The notes beneath the pieces are model-generated. The model was not told the origin of the DNA. It searched no databases and saw only the letters and a list, made by a program, of their open reading frames with translations. From positions 1-8,172 of the forward strand of contig PEXF01000117.1 of NCBI GenBank assembly GCA_002779205.1: a DNA stretch of 8,172 nucleotides, given 5' to 3'. The translations under genes were made by a program, and so were the position numbers. The first letter of the stretch is position 1; each line of letters opens with the position of its first letter. Shown here piece after piece: positions 6,904-8,172 of the stretch. This DNA comes from Candidatus Hydromicrobium americanum (GTDB taxonomy: Bacteria > Actinomycetota > Humimicrobiia > Humimicrobiales > Humimicrobiaceae).

Positions 6904-7500
6904 TTATTCTTCTCCAAGGATATATCTTTCAAACCTTTTAATCACTATATTTTCACCAATTTTTGCTATATTCTGTTTTAACAAGTCTCCAATCTTTACA
7001 TCATTATCTTTTACAAATGGCTGTTCCAGCAGGCAATTTTTTTCATAATATTTTTTAAGCTTACCTTCAGCAATCTTGTCTATAATTTTTTCAGGTTTAC
7101 CTTCATTTAAGGCTTGCTTCCTGTAAAGTTCTTTCTCTTTAGCCAGCACCTCTTGAGGTACATCCTCCTTTGAAACATATAACGGCGCTGCTGCTGTAAT
7201 ATGAAGTGCAATATCATGCACAAAATTCTTGAACATTTCATTTCTGGCTACAAAATCAGTTTCACAATTGACTTCGAGCATTACACCAATCTTAGAGCCT
7301 ATATGTATATAGCTATCAATTATACCTTCTTTAGTAGCCCTGTAAGCTTTTTGGGAAGCTTTCGCCAGTCCCTTTTCTTTTAATATCTCCTCTGCTTTCT
7401 TTATATCTCCATTGCTCTCAACTAGAGCTTTCTTACAATCCATCATACCAGCACTGCTTTTTTCCCGTAATTCTTTTACCAATTCAGCTTTAATTTCCAT
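6904..7500 (-). CDS. tsf: Elongation factor Ts (EF-Ts), short form
   Basis: Guanine-nucleotide exchange factor that releases GDP from EF-Tu so it can bind GTP and aminoacyl-tRNA. The N-terminal UBA-like domain is clear (about residues 3-50; LREKSSAGMMDCKKAL at 11-26, GDIKKAEEILKEKGL at 31-45). It is followed by the core with VNCETDFVARN at 77-87, which touches the EF-Tu nucleotide pocket. At 198 residues it resembles the short EF-Ts of Thermus and Thermotoga (just under 200) rather than the 270-300-residue forms of E. coli, Bacillus or Streptomyces, so one core subdomain is largely missing. The C-terminus (GENIVIKRFERY) is normal, so this is a natural short form and not a truncation. The strong GGGAGGA site is 3 bases before the ATG, and rpsB ends 18 bases upstream. 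Confidence 0.96.
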   Translation of the reverse strand: MEIKAELVKELREKSSAGMMDCKKALVESNGDIKKAEEILKEKGLAKASQKAYRATKEGIIDSYIHIGSKIGVMLEVNCETDFVARNEMFKNFVHDIALHITAAAPLYVSKEDVPQEVLAKEKELYRKQALNEGKPEKIIDKIAEGKLKKYYEKNCLLEQPFVKDNDVKIGDLLKQNIAKIGENIVIKRFERYILGEE

Positions 7501-7503
7501 TAT

Positions 7504-7510
7504 TCCTCCC
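7504..7510 (-). promoter_or_regulatory. Strong ribosome binding site of tsf
   Basis: GGGAGGA on the minus strand, 3 bases before the tsf ATG (4 if GGGAGG is taken as the core). It is the best Shine-Dalgarno match in the window, fitting a highly expressed translation factor, with unusually short spacing. Confidence 0.75.
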
Positions 7511-7518
7511 TACAATCT

Positions 7519-8172
7519 TTAAACCCATATATTATCTTCAGGTAAATCTTCTAAATCGCCTTCAGTTTTTTCTTCTTCTAACTTTTTTGCTTCTTTTTCC
7601 TCCGGGCTTTCCTCTAACTTAACTTTCTGCTCTTTTCCTTTTTTTACAGCATCACATATGACACTTGTTATCAGATTACAGGAACGAATCGCATCATCAT
7701 TACCCGGAATAACAAAATCAATAATATCAGGGTCACAATTTGTATCTGTTATAGCTACAATAGGTATTCCCAGCTTCCTTGCTTCTCTTACAGCAATCAT
7801 CTCTTTATTAGGATCAATAGCATAAAGAACATCGGGGAGTTTTTTCATATTTCTTATACCTCCGATATTGAATAGAAGCTTTTTATACTCTTTCTTTATT
7901 CCCAGAACCTCCTTTTTGGGTAACTTTTCAAAAATACCTGACTTTTCTATCTCTTCTATTTCATCAATTCTTTTTGTTCTCTTACTTATAGTTTCAAAAT
8001 TAGTAAGAGCGCCTCCCAGCCATCTGTTCTTAACATAGGGCATTCCACATTCGGTGGCATAAGATTCGATTATATCCTGGGTTTGTTTTTTTGTTCCTAC
8101 AAACAATATAATCCCGCCCTCACTCGCAACTTTTTTAATATATTCATACGCTTCAATTAGAAGCCTCTGTGT
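7519..8172 (-). CDS. rpsB: 30S ribosomal protein S2, lacking about 45 N-terminal residues cut by the right edge
   Basis: Structural protein of the small ribosomal subunit that also helps hold S1 and mRNA in bacteria. The frame runs open to the window edge. The first visible residues (TQRLLIEAYEYIKK...) match the S2 segment just before the GGIILFVGTKKQ strand, so about 45 residues are missing upstream; the TTG at 8106 encodes an internal Leu and is not a start. Family motifs: FVGTKKQTQ, NRWLGGALTNF, the PDVLYAIDPNKEMIAVREARKLGIP helical block, then ITDTNCDPD and IPGNDDAIRS. The coiled-coil insertion (KRIDEIEEIEKSGIFEKLPKKE) is present. The last 34 or so residues form a charged, glutamate-rich tail ending DNIWV. 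Such tails vary between lineages. The gene leads the tsf operon, and its promoter should lie beyond the edge. Confidence 0.97.
   Translation of the reverse strand, partial: TQRLLIEAYEYIKKVASEGGIILFVGTKKQTQDIIESYATECGMPYVKNRWLGGALTNFETISKRTKRIDEIEEIEKSGIFEKLPKKEVLGIKKEYKKLLFNIGGIRNMKKLPDVLYAIDPNKEMIAVREARKLGIPIVAITDTNCDPDIIDFVIPGNDDAIRSCNLITSVICDAVKKGKEQKVKLEESPEEKEAKKLEEEKTEGDLEDLPEDNIWV

Noticed and set aside
8104..8106. TTG at 8106 as the rpsB start, giving a 195-residue protein.
   Set aside because: The frame continues upstream to the window edge with recognisable S2 sequence (22 more residues), so this TTG encodes an internal Leu of LFVGTKK.

Overview
This window is a dense run of nine genes, all on the minus strand and reading right to left. 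It is a conserved bacterial housekeeping cluster for translation and the cell envelope. In reading order it holds rpsB (5' end cut off by the right edge), tsf, pyrH, frr, uppS, rseP, ispG, proS and a recD2-type helicase gene (3' part cut off by the left edge). Gaps between genes are 6 to 53 bases. I see no hairpin-plus-T-run terminator and no convincing internal promoter, so the stretch looks like one transcription unit whose promoter lies beyond the right edge. No gene, RNA gene, mobile element, CRISPR array or long repeat is supported on the plus strand.

The DNA is AT-rich (by eye about one third G+C) and evenly so. The organism is a bacterium that uses the MEP isoprenoid pathway (ispG). 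The order rpsB-tsf-pyrH-frr-uppS-...-rseP-ispG-proS is shared by Firmicutes and Actinobacteria. The C-terminal half of RseP (RPVSPIG, then NLIPILPLDGG) reminds me more of actinobacterial Rip1-type proteases than of Bacillus RasP. With the low G+C, a deep-branching, uncultured, low-GC actinobacterial lineage is a reasonable guess, but only a guess; a clostridial or candidate-phylum origin is not excluded.

Layout by function. Positions 8172-6134 hold ribosomal protein S2, elongation factor Ts and UMP kinase. Positions 6068-4737 hold ribosome recycling factor and undecaprenyl diphosphate synthase. Positions 4730-2577 hold a site-2 membrane protease and the iron-sulfur enzyme of the MEP pathway, whose products feed the isoprenoid chain that UppS extends. 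Positions 2555-1206 hold prolyl-tRNA synthetase, and 1198-1 the first 399 residues of a RecD2-type helicase.

The points most worth a second look are these. ProRS has lost its INS (Ala-tRNAPro editing) domain but keeps the two flanking Cys-x2-Cys pairs. cdsA and dxr, which usually sit between uppS and rseP, are absent, and uppS and rseP are only 6 bases apart. A recombination/repair helicase gene follows proS with 7 bases between them. Several starts are non-canonical: TTG for uppS and proS, weak or no Shine-Dalgarno for ispG, rseP and recD2, and an frr start that must be moved inward. I found no sign of a previously undescribed system; this is a core-genome region with some lineage-specific variations.
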